Part shown: piece by piece, positions 38,854 through 49,838 of the stretch
How positions within the stretch are numbered: position 1 is the stretch's first letter
Layout of the letters: each line of letters starts with the position of its first letter
From: Sideroxyarcus emersonii
GTDB taxonomy: Bacteria; Pseudomonadota; Gammaproteobacteria; Burkholderiales; Gallionellaceae
DNA: 64,000 bases
Direction: 5' to 3'
NCBI RefSeq assembly: GCF_021654335.1
Contig: NZ_AP023423.1
Coordinates: 2,107,001-2,171,000, forward strand
The notes under the pieces: model-generated
The model's input: only the letters and a program-made list of their open reading frames with translations
What the model was told of the DNA's origin: nothing
Databases searched by the model: none
Program-made: the position numbers and the translations under genes

Positions 38854-40722
38854 ATGAATCAACCAAGCAAAGCTTCCAATGGCGCTCTGGCGCTGGCCGC
38901 GCTCGGCGTGGTGTACGGCGACATCGGCACCAGCCCGCTGTACGCCTTCAAGGAAGCATTCACCGGCACGCACGGACTGACCCCCACCGAACCCAATGTG
39001 CTGGCGACGCTGTCCGCACTGTTCTGGGCGATGATGCTGATCATCTCGATCAAGTATGTGTGGATCATGCTCAAGTTCGACAACGACGGCGAAGGCGGCG
39101 TGCTCGCCTTGACCGCGCTGGCAAACCGTTCGGCGAAGGGCGCCGCGCGCTGGACGACATGGATCGTCACGGCGGGCATCTTCGCCGCCGCCCTGTTCTA
39201 CGGCGATGCGCTCATCACCCCTGCCATCTCGGTGCTCTCAGCCGTCGAAGGGCTCAGTGTCGCCACCCCGGCCTTCGAAAAATTCATCGTCCCGATCACC
39301 GTCGGCGTGCTCGCCGGCCTGTTCTTCATCCAGCGCCACGGCACCGGCAGCATGGGCAAGCTGTTCGGCCCGGTCACGCTGCTGTGGTTCACCGCGCTGG
39401 CGGTGCTGGGCGCGCTCAGCATCGCGCAGAACCCCACGGTGTTGAGTGCCGTCAATCCCGTATACGCCATCGACTTCGCGCTGGAGCATCCTGCAGGCAT
39501 GTTCCTGCTGCTGTCCGCGGTCTTCCTGGCCCTCACCGGCGGCGAAGCACTGTATGCCGACATGGGGCATTTCGGCGCCAAACCGGTCAGGCTGGCCTGG
39601 TATGGCCTGGTCTGCCCGGCCTTGCTGATCAACTATTTCGGACAAGGCGCCCTGGTTCTGCGCTCGGCCGACGCGATCCAAAATCCGTTCTACCTGCTGT
39701 CTCCCGACTGGTTCCTGCTGCCGCTGGTCGCGCTGGCCACCGCCGCCACGGTGATCGCTTCGCAAGCCACCATCTCCGGCGCCTATTCGATGACGCTGCA
39801 GGCCATGCGCATGGGCTACCTGCCGCGCCTGTACATCCAGCACACTTCCGATTCGCAGCGCGGCCAGATCTACATTCCCGCCGTGAACTGGATGATGATG
39901 GTCGGCGTCATCGTCCTCGTATTCCAGTTCGGCTCCTCCAGCGCGCTCGCCGCCGCCTACGGCATCGCCGTCTCCGGCACCATGATCATCACCACCGTGC
40001 TGACGGTGTTCGTCGCCCTGATGCTGCCGGGACGCATGCGCATCCTGATGTTGCCTGCCTTGCTGATATTTGCCCTGCTGGAACTGATGTTCTTCAGCTC
40101 CAACCTGACCAAGATCGCCAGCGGGGGCTGGATGCCGCTGGCACTTGGACTGCTGATCTTCCTGCTGCTGTCGACCTGGAAGCGCGGCAGCACGCTGATC
40201 GCCGAACAGCGGCGCAAACTGGACATCCCGATGGCGCTGTTCATCTCGGGAACGCAACCCGAGGTGCCGCGCGTACCGGGCACAGCGGTCTACCTGACCG
40301 CCGATCCGACCATGGTACCCAGCGCCCTGTTCCACAACCTGAAACACTTCAAGGTACTGCACGAACAGACGCTGTTCCTGCATGTGGTGACTGCCGATGT
40401 ACCCTATATCGAAATGAAGCAGCGCATGCAGGTGAACCAGCTGGCACCCGGCATGTACAACGTGGCCCTGCATTTCGGTTTCCGCCAGGAAGTCGACATC
40501 CCCGCCTCGCTGCAAGGATTGTCTGCGCATGGCATACAGCTCGAACCGATGAGCACGACCTTCTTCATCGCCCGCTCCAATGTGGCCGATGGACCAGGTG
40601 GCATGCCCGCCTGGCGCTCCTCCCTGTTCTCCTGGATGACGCGCCAGTCCGAAGGGGCGGCCAGCTTCTTCAACCTGCCAGCCAACCAGGTGGTCGAACT
40701 CGGCACCAAGGTCATGCTGTGA
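38854..40722 (+). CDS. kup: Kup-type low-affinity potassium transporter, copy 1
   Basis: K+/H+ symporter of the KUP/HAK family, 622 residues. About twelve helices; family signatures [19 protein letters not shown] near the start, [53 protein letters not shown] and NYFGQGAL, plus a cytosolic C-terminal domain. The ATG at 38854 has GGGAG 8 bases upstream; an ATG at 38839 is less likely. Divergent from the kdp operon. A second copy of equal length follows after 106 bases. Confidence 0.97.
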   Translation: MNQPSKASNGALALAALGVVYGDIGTSPLYAFKEAFTGTHGLTPTEPNVLATLSALFWAMMLIISIKYVWIMLKFDNDGEGGVLALTALANRSAKGAARWTTWIVTAGIFAAALFYGDALITPAISVLSAVEGLSVATPAFEKFIVPITVGVLAGLFFIQRHGTGSMGKLFGPVTLLWFTALAVLGALSIAQNPTVLSAVNPVYAIDFALEHPAGMFLLLSAVFLALTGGEALYADMGHFGAKPVRLAWYGLVCPALLINYFGQGALVLRSADAIQNPFYLLSPDWFLLPLVALATAATVIASQATISGAYSMTLQAMRMGYLPRLYIQHTSDSQRGQIYIPAVNWMMMVGVIVLVFQFGSSSALAAAYGIAVSGTMIITTVLTVFVALMLPGRMRILMLPALLIFALLELMFFSSNLTKIASGGWMPLALGLLIFLLLSTWKRGSTLIAEQRRKLDIPMALFISGTQPEVPRVPGTAVYLTADPTMVPSALFHNLKHFKVLHEQTLFLHVVTADVPYIEMKQRMQVNQLAPGMYNVALHFGFRQEVDIPASLQGLSAHGIQLEPMSTTFFIARSNVADGPGGMPAWRSSLFSWMTRQSEGAASFFNLPANQVVELGTKVML

Positions 40723-40828
40723 TGTGGCGCCCCACCCTGTTCCCATCCCGGGAATCCCCCATTGCATTCGGGAGGGTGCACAGGTAGAGTGCCGCCCCAT
40801 TCTTCCGCGCAAGGCGGAAAAGGGCGGC

Positions 40829-42697
40829 ATGAGCGAAACACAAACAAAGCAGAAATTATCCGGCCTGTTGCTGGGCGCGATAGGCGTGGTGTACGGGGAC
40901 ATCGGTACCAGCCCGCTGTATGCATTGAAAGAGACCTTTGCCGGACATCATCCGCTTGCGGTGACGGAAGCCAACGTACTCGGCGTGCTCTCCGTGATGT
41001 TCTGGACCATCATGCTGCTGGTGTCGCTCAAGTACGTGATCGTCATCATGCGGGCAGACAATCACGGCGAGGGCGGCTCGCTGGCCTTGCTCTCCTTGGC
41101 CAGCGAACTGACCTCCGGCAGCACCAGGACAAAATGGTTCATCGGGATACTCGGCGTATTCGCCGCCGCCCTGTTCTATGGCGACAGCATGATCACCCCG
41201 GCGATCTCGGTACTCTCCGCCGTCGAGGGCCTGGATGTCGTCGCTCCCCAGCTCGGTCACTATGTCCTGCCCATCACGCTCTCGGTATTGACCGCGCTGT
41301 TCCTCGTGCAAAAGCATGGCACCGGCGCAATGGGGCTGGCGTTCGGCCCGATCATGGTCTTCTGGTTCGCCAGCCTGGGCATCCTGGGCGGCCTGTCCAT
41401 CGCCAGGCATCCGGATGTGCTATGGGCGCTCAACCCGCTCAATGCAATCCACTTCCTGGTCATCGACCCGCAGCTATCGTTTCTGACGCTTGGTTCGGTG
41501 GTGCTCGCCGTTACGGGCGGCGAAGCGCTGTATACCGACATGGGACATTTCGGGAAATTCCCGATCCGGCTGACCTGGTTCACGTTCGTGCTGCCCGCTT
41601 TGACATTGAACTATTTCGGGCAAGGCGCATTGTTGTTGCAGAACCCGCAAGCCATCGAGAACCCGTTCTACCTGCTCGCCCCGGGATGGGCGCTGCTCCC
41701 CATGGTGCTGCTCGCCACGGCAGCCACGGTGATCGCCTCGCAGGCGGTGATCTCCGGCGCCTTCTCGGTAGCCCGGCAATCGGTGCAGATGGGGCTGCTG
41801 CCGCGCATGGAAATCCGCCAGACCTCGGATAAGGCGCAAGGACAGATTTATGCCCCCCTGACGAACTGGACGCTCTATCTGGCGGTCATCTACCTGGTGC
41901 TGACCTTCCAGAGCTCCAGCAACCTGGCGGCGGCATATGGCATCGCCGTCACCGGCACGATGACGATCGACACCATACTGGTCGCGTTTGTCCTCGCTGC
42001 GTGGCGCTGGTCGCCGCTGCTCGTCGTCCCGCTCATCGGCACCTTCCTGACTGTCGACCTGGCTTATTTTTCCGCCAACGCACTCAAGATCCCCCAGGGC
42101 GGCTGGTTCCCGCTCGGCATCGCGGCGCTTTCATTCACCGTGCTCACCACCTGGAAGCTGGGGCGTAAACTGCTGTTCGACGAGATCGCGCGCCAGGCCA
42201 TCCCCATCCAGGTGGTACTGGATAGCGCCGACGGCGTGAGCCGGGCGCAAGGCACCGCCATCTTCCTCACCGCCATCGGGGAAGGCGCCCCCTCCGCGCT
42301 GCTGCACAACCTCAAGCACAACCAGGTGCTGCATGAACGCAACATCCTGCTGACCGTGATCGTCGAGGACAAACCTTACGTCACCAAGGGCAACCGCCTG
42401 CTGATCAACGACATGGGCAAAGGTTTTTACAGGCTGCGCGTTTTCTACGGCTTCATGGAAACGCCGGACATCCCGGCCGCGCTGGAATTGTGTGCCAAGC
42501 AGGGACTGGTCTTCGACATGATGAACACCTCGTTCTTCATCTCGCATGCCGTGATCGTCACCGGCACGGGTCCGGGCATGATGCACTGGCGCAAACGCCT
42601 GTTCCTCGCCTTGTCCAGGAACGCCATGAATGCCGCCGAATTCTTCAATATCCCCACCAATCGGGTCATCGAAATGGGAACGCGTATCGAAATATGA
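40829..42697 (+). CDS. kup: Kup-type low-affinity potassium transporter, copy 2
   Basis: Second KUP transporter, also 622 residues, with the same signatures in the same order ([99 protein letters not shown]). Similar but clearly diverged from copy 1, notably in the C-terminal cytosolic domain, so the tandem duplication is not recent. The frame is open further upstream, but [24 protein letters not shown] at 40829 is the natural start. Confidence 0.97.
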   Translation: MSETQTKQKLSGLLLGAIGVVYGDIGTSPLYALKETFAGHHPLAVTEANVLGVLSVMFWTIMLLVSLKYVIVIMRADNHGEGGSLALLSLASELTSGSTRTKWFIGILGVFAAALFYGDSMITPAISVLSAVEGLDVVAPQLGHYVLPITLSVLTALFLVQKHGTGAMGLAFGPIMVFWFASLGILGGLSIARHPDVLWALNPLNAIHFLVIDPQLSFLTLGSVVLAVTGGEALYTDMGHFGKFPIRLTWFTFVLPALTLNYFGQGALLLQNPQAIENPFYLLAPGWALLPMVLLATAATVIASQAVISGAFSVARQSVQMGLLPRMEIRQTSDKAQGQIYAPLTNWTLYLAVIYLVLTFQSSSNLAAAYGIAVTGTMTIDTILVAFVLAAWRWSPLLVVPLIGTFLTVDLAYFSANALKIPQGGWFPLGIAALSFTVLTTWKLGRKLLFDEIARQAIPIQVVLDSADGVSRAQGTAIFLTAIGEGAPSALLHNLKHNQVLHERNILLTVIVEDKPYVTKGNRLLINDMGKGFYRLRVFYGFMETPDIPAALELCAKQGLVFDMMNTSFFISHAVIVTGTGPGMMHWRKRLFLALSRNAMNAAEFFNIPTNRVIEMGTRIEI

Positions 42698-42726
42698 GCC
42701 CTCGCCCAGCATCTGACAGGCGTGCC

Positions 42727-42752
42727 GAAGCCCTGCCGCACCCGGCTTCTTA
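42727..42752 (+). terminator. Possible terminator after kup copy 2
   Basis: Stem GAAGCC / GGCTTC with an 11-base loop, followed by TTAATC. Located 30 bases beyond the kup stop. Short stem and weak T tract, so tentative. Confidence 0.4.
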
Positions 42753-42788
42753 ATCACTCCGGGTAATATGCATATGCTGCAAGCGAAG

Positions 42789-42817
42789 TTGAAGCGGGGT
42801 CTGATTCGGCGGATAAT
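42789..42817 (+). promoter_or_regulatory. Sigma-70-type promoter of rnf operon
   Basis: TTGAAG at 42789-42794 and GATAAT at 42812-42817, spacing 17. Transcription would begin near 42824, leaving a leader of about 20 bases with the AGGAG ribosome site (42830-42834) before the rnfA ATG. Confidence 0.6.
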
Positions 42818-42844
42818 TGCATTCCCTCTAGGAGTGCTAGCCCT

Positions 42845-43420
42845 ATGACCGAATATCTACTCATCCTCGTCAGCACGGTGTTGGTGAACAACATCGTGAT
42901 GGTGAAGATTCTCGGATTGTGCCCGTTCATGGGCGTATCCAAGAAACTGGAAGCCGCCATCGGCATGGGCGCAGCCACGACCTTCGTACTCACGCTGGGT
43001 TCCGGCGCCAGCTACCTGATCGAACATTACCTGCTCGGCCCCGATCTCGCTTACCTCACCACGCTTTCGTTCATCGTGGTCATCGCCGGCATCGTGCAAT
43101 TCACCGAAATGGCGATCAAGAAGACCAGCCCCGAGCTGTACCAGATCCTCGGCATCTACCTGCCGCTGATCACCACCAACTGCGCGGTGCTCGGCATTCC
43201 CCTGCTCAATGTGCAGGCAAAACACGATTTCATGCAGTCGCTGTTGTTCGGCTTTGGCGGCGCGCTGGGCTTCACGCTGGTGATGATCCTGTTCGCCGGT
43301 ATCCGCGAACGGCTGGAAGGCGCCGATGTGCCCGGCATCTTCAAGGGGTCGGCCATTGCCATGGTCACCGCCGGATTGATGAGCTTGTCATTCATGGGGT
43401 TCTCGGGCCTGGTGAAATGA
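42845..43420 (+). CDS. rnfA: Electron transport complex subunit RnfA
   Basis: Membrane subunit of the Rnf complex, which couples electron flow between ferredoxin and NAD to ion translocation. 191 residues with six helices; family motifs [21 protein letters not shown] and [15 protein letters not shown] hold the Cys residues of the shared membrane [2Fe-2S] site. The stop overlaps the rnfB start (ATGA). Confidence 0.97.
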   Translation: MTEYLLILVSTVLVNNIVMVKILGLCPFMGVSKKLEAAIGMGAATTFVLTLGSGASYLIEHYLLGPDLAYLTTLSFIVVIAGIVQFTEMAIKKTSPELYQILGIYLPLITTNCAVLGIPLLNVQAKHDFMQSLLFGFGGALGFTLVMILFAGIRERLEGADVPGIFKGSAIAMVTAGLMSLSFMGFSGLVK

Positions 43421-43971
43421 TCTCTGCACTCTGGGTGATGGTCGGCATTTCCCTGCTGCTTGGCGCAGTGCTGGGATTTTCCGCCATCAAGTTCAAGGTC
43501 GAAGGCAATCCGCTGGTGGAGAAGATCGACGCCGTGCTGCCGCAGACGCAATGCGGCCAGTGCGGCTATCCCGGCTGCAAGCCTTATGCCGAGGCGATCG
43601 CCAAGGGCGAGGCCGGCATCAACAAATGCCCGCCCGGCGGCGACGAAGGGATACACAAGCTGGCCGACCTGCTCGGCGTGGAATATGTACCGTTCGGCGA
43701 AGGTACCGCGCCCAAACCCAAAGCCGTCGCATTCATCGACGAACAGACCTGCATCGGCTGCACCCTGTGCCTGCAGGCCTGCCCGGTGGATGCCATCGTC
43801 GGCGCCGCGAAACAGATGCATACCATCATCGCATCCGAATGCACCGGCTGCGAGCTGTGCATCGCCCCCTGCCCGGTGGATTGCATCAGCATGCAGCCCC
43901 TCGGGGAAGACATCACCAACTGGAAGTGGCAATACCCGACCATTCCCCTCGTACAGGTCGCCGCACGATGA
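43417..43971 (+). CDS. rnfB: Electron transport complex subunit RnfB
   Basis: Fe-S subunit of Rnf, 184 residues. One N-terminal helix ([21 protein letters not shown]), then the 4Fe-4S motif [16 protein letters not shown]...KCPPGG, and two ferredoxin motifs, [18 protein letters not shown] and [16 protein letters not shown]. The ATG at 43417 overlaps the rnfA stop. Its stop overlaps the rnfC ATG. Confidence 0.97.
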   Translation: MISALWVMVGISLLLGAVLGFSAIKFKVEGNPLVEKIDAVLPQTQCGQCGYPGCKPYAEAIAKGEAGINKCPPGGDEGIHKLADLLGVEYVPFGEGTAPKPKAVAFIDEQTCIGCTLCLQACPVDAIVGAAKQMHTIIASECTGCELCIAPCPVDCISMQPLGEDITNWKWQYPTIPLVQVAAR

Positions 43972-45674
43972 GATCGCTGTTCAAATTCCACGGCGGCGTA
44001 CACCCGCCCACGCACAAGGCCGAATCGACCGGCAGCCCCATTGCACAGGCCGCGCTCCCATCGAAGCTGGTCATCCCGCTGCATCAGCACGTGGGCAATC
44101 GTGCCGTGCCGGTGGTGCAGGTCGGTGAACACGTGCTCAAGGGACAGCTCATCGGCAGACCGGAAGGACGCCTGTCCAGTGCAGTACACGCCTCGACCTC
44201 CGGCACGGTGAGCGCCATCGACATGCAACTGGTGGCACACCAGTCCGGCCTGCCGGACCTGTGCATCACCCTCGTTCCGGACGGCAAGGACGAATGGATC
44301 GCGCACAGCGGCGTGGATTACCGGCAGACTGCGCATACCGACCTGCGCCACCTGTTGCGCCAGGCTGGCGTGGTCGGCCTCGGCGGCGCGGTGTTCCCCA
44401 GCGACATGAAGTCGTATTCCCACAAGCACAAGATCAAGACGCTGGTGCTCAACGGTGCCGAGTGCGAGCCTTACATCACCTGCGACGACATGCTGATGCG
44501 CGAGCGCGCCGGCGACATCCTGCGCGGCGCCGAAGTGTTGCGCGAACTGCTTTATGCCGAAGAAGTGCTGATCGGCATCGAGGACAACAAGCCCGAAGCC
44601 ATCGCCGCGATGCAACAGGCCGTGCTGGACGACCGGCATGCGCATATGGAAGTGATCCCCGTCCCCACGCTGTATCCGGGCGGCGGCGCCAAGCAGCTCA
44701 TCCGCGTGCTGACCGGCATCGAGGTCGCCGCGGGCGTGCGCTCCACCGAGATGGGGGTGCAGTGTTTCAACGTCGCCACCGCCTATTGCGTGTGGCGCGC
44801 CATCGCCTTCGGCGAGCCGTTGCTGTCCCGCATCGTCACCGTGACCGGCAACGTCGAGCATGCGCAGAATTTCGAGGTGCTGCTCGGCACGCCGGTGGAC
44901 GAACTGGTCGCACAGGCCGGCAGCAAGCCGGATACCGATCGTCACATCATGGGCGGCCCGATGATGGGGGTGGACCTGCCCTCTGGTTCTGTCGGCGTGA
45001 CCAAGGCGACCAACTGCATCATCGAGGCATCGCCCAGGCTGTTCCCGCCGCTGCCGCCCGCGCTGCCCTGCATCCGCTGCACGCGCTGTGCCGATGTCTG
45101 CCCGGCCGAGCTGCAGCCGCAGGACCTGTACTGGTTCGCCAAGGCCAAGGACTTCGGCAAGGCGCAGGAATACCACCTGTTCGACTGCATCGAATGCGGT
45201 GCCTGCGCTTATGTCTGCCCCAGCCATATCCCGCTGGTCCAGTATTACCGTTTCGCCAAGAGCGAGATCTGGCAGCGCGAACGCGAGAGCCAGGCCGCCG
45301 AACTGGCGCGCGAGCGTCACGAATTCAGGCTGATGCGCATTGAACGCGAAAAGCAGGAAAAAGCGGAACGCCTGGCACAGAAGGAAAAGGCCGCGCTCGC
45401 CGCCAAAGCCGCTGCGCCTGCGCCCGTACCGGAACCCGCTATCGCCGTCGCTGCGGCCACGGCCGATCCGGACGATACCCTGCAGATGCGCATCGACGCC
45501 GCGGTAGCGCGCGCCAAGGAACAGGCCGCCGCCGCGCACCCGAAGAACACCGACGCCCTCACCGCCGAGCAACAGGCCGAGATCGCCGCGATCGAAGCAC
45601 GCCGCGCCAAGATCCGCGAGATGGCGGCACATGCCGGTGCGGACGACGAACCGCCGAAATCCAATCAAGGATAG
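43968..45674 (+). CDS. rnfC: Electron transport complex subunit RnfC
   Basis: Peripheral NADH-binding, FMN and Fe-S subunit of Rnf, 568 residues. N-terminal [17 protein letters not shown]; nucleotide/FMN-region blocks [30 protein letters not shown]; ferredoxin motifs [22 protein letters not shown] and [28 protein letters not shown]. After residue 430 there is an extended charged, Ala/Glu/Lys/Arg-rich tail of about 130 residues likely to form a coiled coil, as in many proteobacterial RnfC proteins. Confidence 0.97.
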   Translation: MRSLFKFHGGVHPPTHKAESTGSPIAQAALPSKLVIPLHQHVGNRAVPVVQVGEHVLKGQLIGRPEGRLSSAVHASTSGTVSAIDMQLVAHQSGLPDLCITLVPDGKDEWIAHSGVDYRQTAHTDLRHLLRQAGVVGLGGAVFPSDMKSYSHKHKIKTLVLNGAECEPYITCDDMLMRERAGDILRGAEVLRELLYAEEVLIGIEDNKPEAIAAMQQAVLDDRHAHMEVIPVPTLYPGGGAKQLIRVLTGIEVAAGVRSTEMGVQCFNVATAYCVWRAIAFGEPLLSRIVTVTGNVEHAQNFEVLLGTPVDELVAQAGSKPDTDRHIMGGPMMGVDLPSGSVGVTKATNCIIEASPRLFPPLPPALPCIRCTRCADVCPAELQPQDLYWFAKAKDFGKAQEYHLFDCIECGACAYVCPSHIPLVQYYRFAKSEIWQRERESQAAELARERHEFRLMRIEREKQEKAERLAQKEKAALAAKAAAPAPVPEPAIAVAAATADPDDTLQMRIDAAVARAKEQAAAAHPKNTDALTAEQQAEIAAIEARRAKIREMAAHAGADDEPPKSNQG

Positions 45675-45683
45675 CCAACGACC

Positions 45684-46712
45684 ATGTGGAGTTCACCCTT
45701 TATCACCCAGCCCAGCAGCGTCAGCCAGATCATGCTGCGCGTGCTGCTCGCACTGATTCCCGGCATCGCGCTGTACGTCTGGTATTTCGGCCCGGCGATC
45801 CTGGTCTCGATCGCGCTGGCCTCGGCCACGGCGCTGGCGACCGAGGCGGTCATGCTCAAACTGCGCAACCGGCCCATCAAACCGTTCCTGAGCGACAACA
45901 GCGCCTTGCTCACCGCCTGGTTGCTGGCACTCTCCATCCCGCCGCTCGCCCCATGGTGGATGGTGGTGGTCGGCACCGCTTTCGCCATCGCCATCTCCAA
46001 ACACCTGTACGGCGGCCTGGGCAACAACCCGTTCAATCCGGCGATGATCGGCTATGCCGTGCTCATCATCTCTTTCCCGGTACATATGACGCACTGGCTC
46101 ACGCCACATGCGCTGGGGGGCGCCGAACTGACCTTCGGCGAACAACTGGGCTACATCTTCAACGGCGCACTGCCCGCGGGACTGACGCTGGATGCAGTGA
46201 CCATGGCAACCCCGCTGGATACGCTGAAGACGCAGCTGCATCTCGGACTGTCGGTAGACAACATCCGCGACATGCCGATCTACGGCCGCCTCGCAGGCAA
46301 GGGCAGCGAGATGGTGGCGGTCGGTTTCGCGATTGGCGGCCTTTACCTGCTGTTCATCCGCATCATCTCCTGGCACCTGCCGGTGGCGTTCCTCGCCGCC
46401 CTGTTCGCCACGGCAGGTGTCTTCCACCTGGTCGATCCGGTGCATTACGTCACACCATTGTTCCACTGGTTCTCCGGCGCGGCGATGCTGGGTGCCTTCT
46501 TCATTCTGACCGATCCGGTCACTTCGCCGACCACCCCCAGGGGCAAGCTGATCTTTGCCGCCGGCGCCGGACTGCTCACCTACCTCATCCGCGCTTTCGG
46601 CGGCTATCCCGACGGCATGGCCTTTGCCACACTGCTGATGAACATCTGCGTGCCGCTGATCGATGCCTGGACGCAGCCCAAAGTGTTCGGCAAGAAAGGG
46701 GGCGGTAAATGA
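45684..46712 (+). CDS. rnfD: Electron transport complex subunit RnfD
   Basis: Membrane flavoprotein subunit of Rnf, 342 residues and about nine helices. The covalent-FMN motif region is DAVTMATPLDTLK; other family blocks are GGLGNNPFNPAMIGYA, GAMLGAFFILTDPVTSPTT-like (AAMLGAFFILTDPVTSPTTPRGK) and RAFGGYPDGMAFATLLMN. Overlaps rnfG by 4 bases. Confidence 0.97.
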   Translation: MWSSPFITQPSSVSQIMLRVLLALIPGIALYVWYFGPAILVSIALASATALATEAVMLKLRNRPIKPFLSDNSALLTAWLLALSIPPLAPWWMVVVGTAFAIAISKHLYGGLGNNPFNPAMIGYAVLIISFPVHMTHWLTPHALGGAELTFGEQLGYIFNGALPAGLTLDAVTMATPLDTLKTQLHLGLSVDNIRDMPIYGRLAGKGSEMVAVGFAIGGLYLLFIRIISWHLPVAFLAALFATAGVFHLVDPVHYVTPLFHWFSGAAMLGAFFILTDPVTSPTTPRGKLIFAAGAGLLTYLIRAFGGYPDGMAFATLLMNICVPLIDAWTQPKVFGKKGGGK

Positions 46713-47356
46713 AGCGCATCGCCCGTTCCACCCTGCAGACCGCCGCCAACCTGGTGTTCTTCGCCATCATCGGCACTGCGATCCTGGCTTCGGTGTTCTT
46801 CCTGACGCACGACAGGATCGTGAAGAGCGAAGAAGGCGAGAAGCTGAAGCTGATCATGCAGATCGTACCGTCGGCGCTGTTCGACAACGACATCATCCAG
46901 GACAAACTGGATGTGCCCGCCAGCGAATTGCTGGGTACCGGCGGCCCGACCGTCGCCTATCGAGCCAGGCTCAAGGGTGAGCCTTCCGCCGTGGTGCTGG
47001 AGGCTGTCGCACCGGACGGTTACAGCGGCAAGATCGCCTTGATCCTGGCGGTGCGAGCCAATGGCGAACTCGCCGGCGTGCGCGTGGTGGCACACAAGGA
47101 AACGCCCGGGCTGGGCGACTACATCGAGCTGCCGAAGAGCCCCTGGATCAAGGGTTTCGACGGAAAGTCGCGCGAGGTGTATAAAGACGCTGACTGGAAA
47201 GTCAAAAAGGACGGCGGCCAGTTCGACTATATGGCGGGTGCAACCATCACCCCCCGCGCGGTGGTCAAGGCGGTCAACAAGGCATTGATCTATTTCGGCG
47301 AAAACCGCGATAAACTGTTCTCGGCGAACGAACCGAAGAAGGAGACGAACAAATGA
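46709..47356 (+). CDS. rnfG: Electron transport complex subunit RnfG
   Basis: Periplasmic, membrane-anchored flavoprotein subunit, 215 residues. An N-terminal helix (LVFFAIIGTAILASVFFLTHDRIV) is followed by the FMN-binding domain with VVAHKETPGLGDYIE and the covalent-FMN Thr in YMAGATITPRAVVKAVN. Overlaps rnfD and rnfE by 4 bases each. Confidence 0.96.
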   Translation: MKRIARSTLQTAANLVFFAIIGTAILASVFFLTHDRIVKSEEGEKLKLIMQIVPSALFDNDIIQDKLDVPASELLGTGGPTVAYRARLKGEPSAVVLEAVAPDGYSGKIALILAVRANGELAGVRVVAHKETPGLGDYIELPKSPWIKGFDGKSREVYKDADWKVKKDGGQFDYMAGATITPRAVVKAVNKALIYFGENRDKLFSANEPKKETNK

Positions 47357-48057
47357 CCCTTCATGAATTCAAGGATATCCTGCATAACGGCGTGTGGAAG
47401 CAGAATACCGGCGTGGTGCAACTGCTCGGCCTGTGCCCGTTGCTGGCGGTCAGCAGCACGGTGGTCAACGGCGTCAGCCTGGGACTGGCAACGGCAGTGG
47501 TGATGGCCCTGAGCGGCGCAGCCATCGCCCCCATCCGCAATTACGTGCCGAACGAGATCCGCATCCCCGTGTTCATCCTCATCATCGCGGTGCTGGTCAC
47601 CGTGGTGCAGTATCTGATGAACGCCTACATGTACGGCTTGTATGTGGTGCTGGGCATCTTCATCCCGCTGATCGTCACCAACTGCATCGTGCTGGCGCGC
47701 GTGGAAGCCTTCGCCTCCAAGAACGCGCTGCTGCCTTCCGCCCTCGACGGTTTCGCCATGGGGCTGGGACTGACCGCCGTGCTGGCGGTGCTTGGAGGAA
47801 TCCGCGAGTTGCTGGGCAAGGGCACCCTGCTGTCCGGTATCGACCTCGCATTGGGCGATATGGCCAAGGACTGGGTATTGCACGTGCTGCCCAACTACAA
47901 AGGCTTCCTGCTCGCCATCCTGCCTCCCGGCGCCTTCATCGGCCTGGGCTGCCTCATCGCGGGCAAGAACTGGCTCAACCTGCGTGCCGAACGCCAGCGA
48001 AAGAGCGGCGCGACGGTCACTCCCATCGAAGCCGGCTGCACTCCCGCAATGCATTAA
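47353..48057 (+). CDS. rnfE: Electron transport complex subunit RnfE
   Basis: Membrane subunit homologous to RnfA, 234 residues and six helices. It has the paired Cys motifs QLLGLCPLLAVSSTVVNG and IVTNCIVLARVEAFASKN. It closes the rnfABCDGE set in the order common in proteobacteria; no rnfH follows. Its stop directly abuts the nth ATG. Confidence 0.97.
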   Translation: MTLHEFKDILHNGVWKQNTGVVQLLGLCPLLAVSSTVVNGVSLGLATAVVMALSGAAIAPIRNYVPNEIRIPVFILIIAVLVTVVQYLMNAYMYGLYVVLGIFIPLIVTNCIVLARVEAFASKNALLPSALDGFAMGLGLTAVLAVLGGIRELLGKGTLLSGIDLALGDMAKDWVLHVLPNYKGFLLAILPPGAFIGLGCLIAGKNWLNLRAERQRKSGATVTPIEAGCTPAMH

Positions 48058-48693
48058 ATGAACGCCGCCAAACGACGCGAGATATTCCTGCGCCTGCAGG
48101 CGGCCAATCCCCACCCGACCACCGAACTGGAATACCGCACGCCGTTCGAACTGCTGGTCGCGGTGGTGTTGTCCGCACAAGCCACCGATGTGAGCGTGAA
48201 TGCCGCCACCCGCCAGCTTTATCCGGTGGCCAACACGCCGCAGGCGCTGCTGCAGCTCGGCGAAGAGAAGCTCCGCGGCTACATCCAGCGCATCGGCCTG
48301 TACAAGACCAAGGCCAGGCATGTGATCCAGCTGTGCCGCATCCTGCTGGAACAGCACGGCGGCGAGGTGCCGCAGACGCGCGAAGCACTGGAGGCCCTGC
48401 CCGGCGTGGGACGCAAGACCGCCAACGTGATCCTCAACACCGCCTTCGGGCAACCGACCATCGCGGTCGATACCCACATCTTCCGGGTCAGCAACCGCAT
48501 CGGTCTCGCGCCCGGCAAGGACGTGACGGAAGTCGAGAAGAAGCTGCTGAAGTTCGTGCCGGATGAGTTCAAGCACGATGCCCACCATTGGCTGATCCTG
48601 CACGGGCGCTACGTTTGCCAGGCACGCAAGCCGAAATGCGGCCAATGCATCATCGAAAGCCTCTGCGAATACAAGGAAAAGGTTTTTGAGTAA
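48058..48693 (+). CDS. nth: Endonuclease III
   Basis: DNA glycosylase/AP lyase for oxidised pyrimidines, 211 residues. The helix-hairpin-helix LEALPGVGRKTANVIL and VDTHIFRVSNRIGL hold the catalytic Lys and Asp; the C-terminal 4Fe-4S motif C-x6-C-x2-C-x5-C is CQARKPKCGQCIIESLC. The nth gene at the end of an rnf operon is a common arrangement. Confidence 0.98.
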   Translation: MNAAKRREIFLRLQAANPHPTTELEYRTPFELLVAVVLSAQATDVSVNAATRQLYPVANTPQALLQLGEEKLRGYIQRIGLYKTKARHVIQLCRILLEQHGGEVPQTREALEALPGVGRKTANVILNTAFGQPTIAVDTHIFRVSNRIGLAPGKDVTEVEKKLLKFVPDEFKHDAHHWLILHGRYVCQARKPKCGQCIIESLCEYKEKVFE

Positions 48694-48708
48694 CCTGCTC
48701 ATCTGGAG

Positions 48709-49323
48709 GTGGGTTTGCGGACTGCGCCTTCCATGTTTCATACTGCGACTTGCCGCTTCCGGATCGGCGTGGATGAATTGAATATGGGGTCTTCATCGAT
48801 AATGGATAGCTGGGGTACAAGATTTCTTGGTCGGCTGCGAAGGCTGGCATCTCGCCACAGTCACTGGATGGGCATTCGTGGATCTGCGCCGTCTCCCGAC
48901 CATCAAACATCGCCGGGACCGGCCACTGATTTCACATTGTCTGTCGAATATCTGGCCCGCCACCACGCAATCAAAGTCACCCCCAAAGGGACTTTAACCC
49001 TGGAAGGCAACAACCAGCTGGTTGCTGCCGCCTTGGCTGCAAGTTCCCAGTACGGAACAAACCGTATCCTGGTCGACGACCGGGATATCGATCTGGATAT
49101 GAACTTCACGAATATCTACGACCTGCCAGAGAACAATCAGAATCTCGGGGTCAATCATCTATTACGCGTCGCTCTCGTTTTCAAGCCTTCTGCAGAAACC
49201 AGAAGGTTGTTCAAATTCTATGAAGACTGCTCCTATGTCAGGGATTTTCAACACCGCGTATTTGTTGATGAGGAAGAGGCACTGCAATGGCTGACAGCGA
49301 CTGCCAACCCGGGGCATTTCTAG
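48709..49323 (+). CDS. Hypothetical protein with SpoIIAA/STAS-like C-terminal domain
   Basis: The open frame is 204 codons from a GTG at 48709, but only from about residue 75 (LSVEYLARHHAIKVTPKGTLTLEGNNQLVAAALAASSQYG) does it look like a protein. The pattern of ILVDDRDIDLDMNFTNIYDLPE, RVALVFKPSAETRRLFKFYEDC and RVFVDEEEALQWL resembles SpoIIAA-like/STAS folds. Upstream residues are of odd composition and no candidate start (48709 GTG, 48733, 48784, 48802 or 48868 ATG, 48937 TTG) has a good ribosome site. The true start is unresolved, and the front part may be a remnant. Base composition is lower in GC than in the neighbours. Confidence 0.5.
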   Translation: MGLRTAPSMFHTATCRFRIGVDELNMGSSSIMDSWGTRFLGRLRRLASRHSHWMGIRGSAPSPDHQTSPGPATDFTLSVEYLARHHAIKVTPKGTLTLEGNNQLVAAALAASSQYGTNRILVDDRDIDLDMNFTNIYDLPENNQNLGVNHLLRVALVFKPSAETRRLFKFYEDCSYVRDFQHRVFVDEEEALQWLTATANPGHF

Positions 49324-49415
49324 ACTTATGATTCAAATGACGCTTACCGGCAAGCCACTTTGAGAATCCACAGCTCCCGTCAGAAAGTCAGATCAAATTC
49401 CAACGAGTACACACG

Positions 49416-49838
49416 ATGTTCAACCCGACCCGCGATGAAGCAAGAAATTTCCTGTTCGAATCCTGGCGCAAGCGGCGTGCTGGCGAGCTGCTGACTCCGC
49501 TCGAGGACCTCACTGCCCAGCTCATCGACAAGCACCCGGAATACCACGCCCTGTTCGACGATCCCGAGCGCAATCAAGGCAAGGACTATGCACCGGACGG
49601 CAATGTGGTCAACCCATTCCTGCACCTGATGATGCACCTCACCATAGAAGAGCAGATTTCCATCGGGCAGCCGCAGGGCATCCGCGAGCAGTTCGCGCGC
49701 CTGACCCGGAAATACGCATCCGAGCATGAGGCACAGCATGCGATCATGGATTGCCTAGGAGAGATGATCTGGCAAGCACAGCGCAACAAGACCACGCCGG
49801 ATGCAACTGTATACCTGTCCTGTCTGGAGAAACAGTGA
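49416..49838 (+). CDS. DUF1841 family protein
   Basis: 140-residue conserved cytosolic protein, largely betaproteobacterial, of unknown function. Family blocks: MFNPTRDEARNFLFESWRKRRAGELLTPLE, NPFLHLMMHLTIEEQISIGQPQGI and HAIMDCLGEMIWQAQR, with conserved His and Glu. It shares one base with the next gene (TGATG). Confidence 0.9.
   Translation: MFNPTRDEARNFLFESWRKRRAGELLTPLEDLTAQLIDKHPEYHALFDDPERNQGKDYAPDGNVVNPFLHLMMHLTIEEQISIGQPQGIREQFARLTRKYASEHEAQHAIMDCLGEMIWQAQRNKTTPDATVYLSCLEKQ

Noticed and set aside
43584..45668. 694-codon minus-strand frame opposite rnfB/rnfC
   Set aside because: Shadow of RnfC, whose ferredoxin motifs are unambiguous.
48650..48910. 86-codon minus-strand frame between nth and the STAS-like ORF
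   Set aside because: Overlaps the end of nth; no recognisable motif or start signal.
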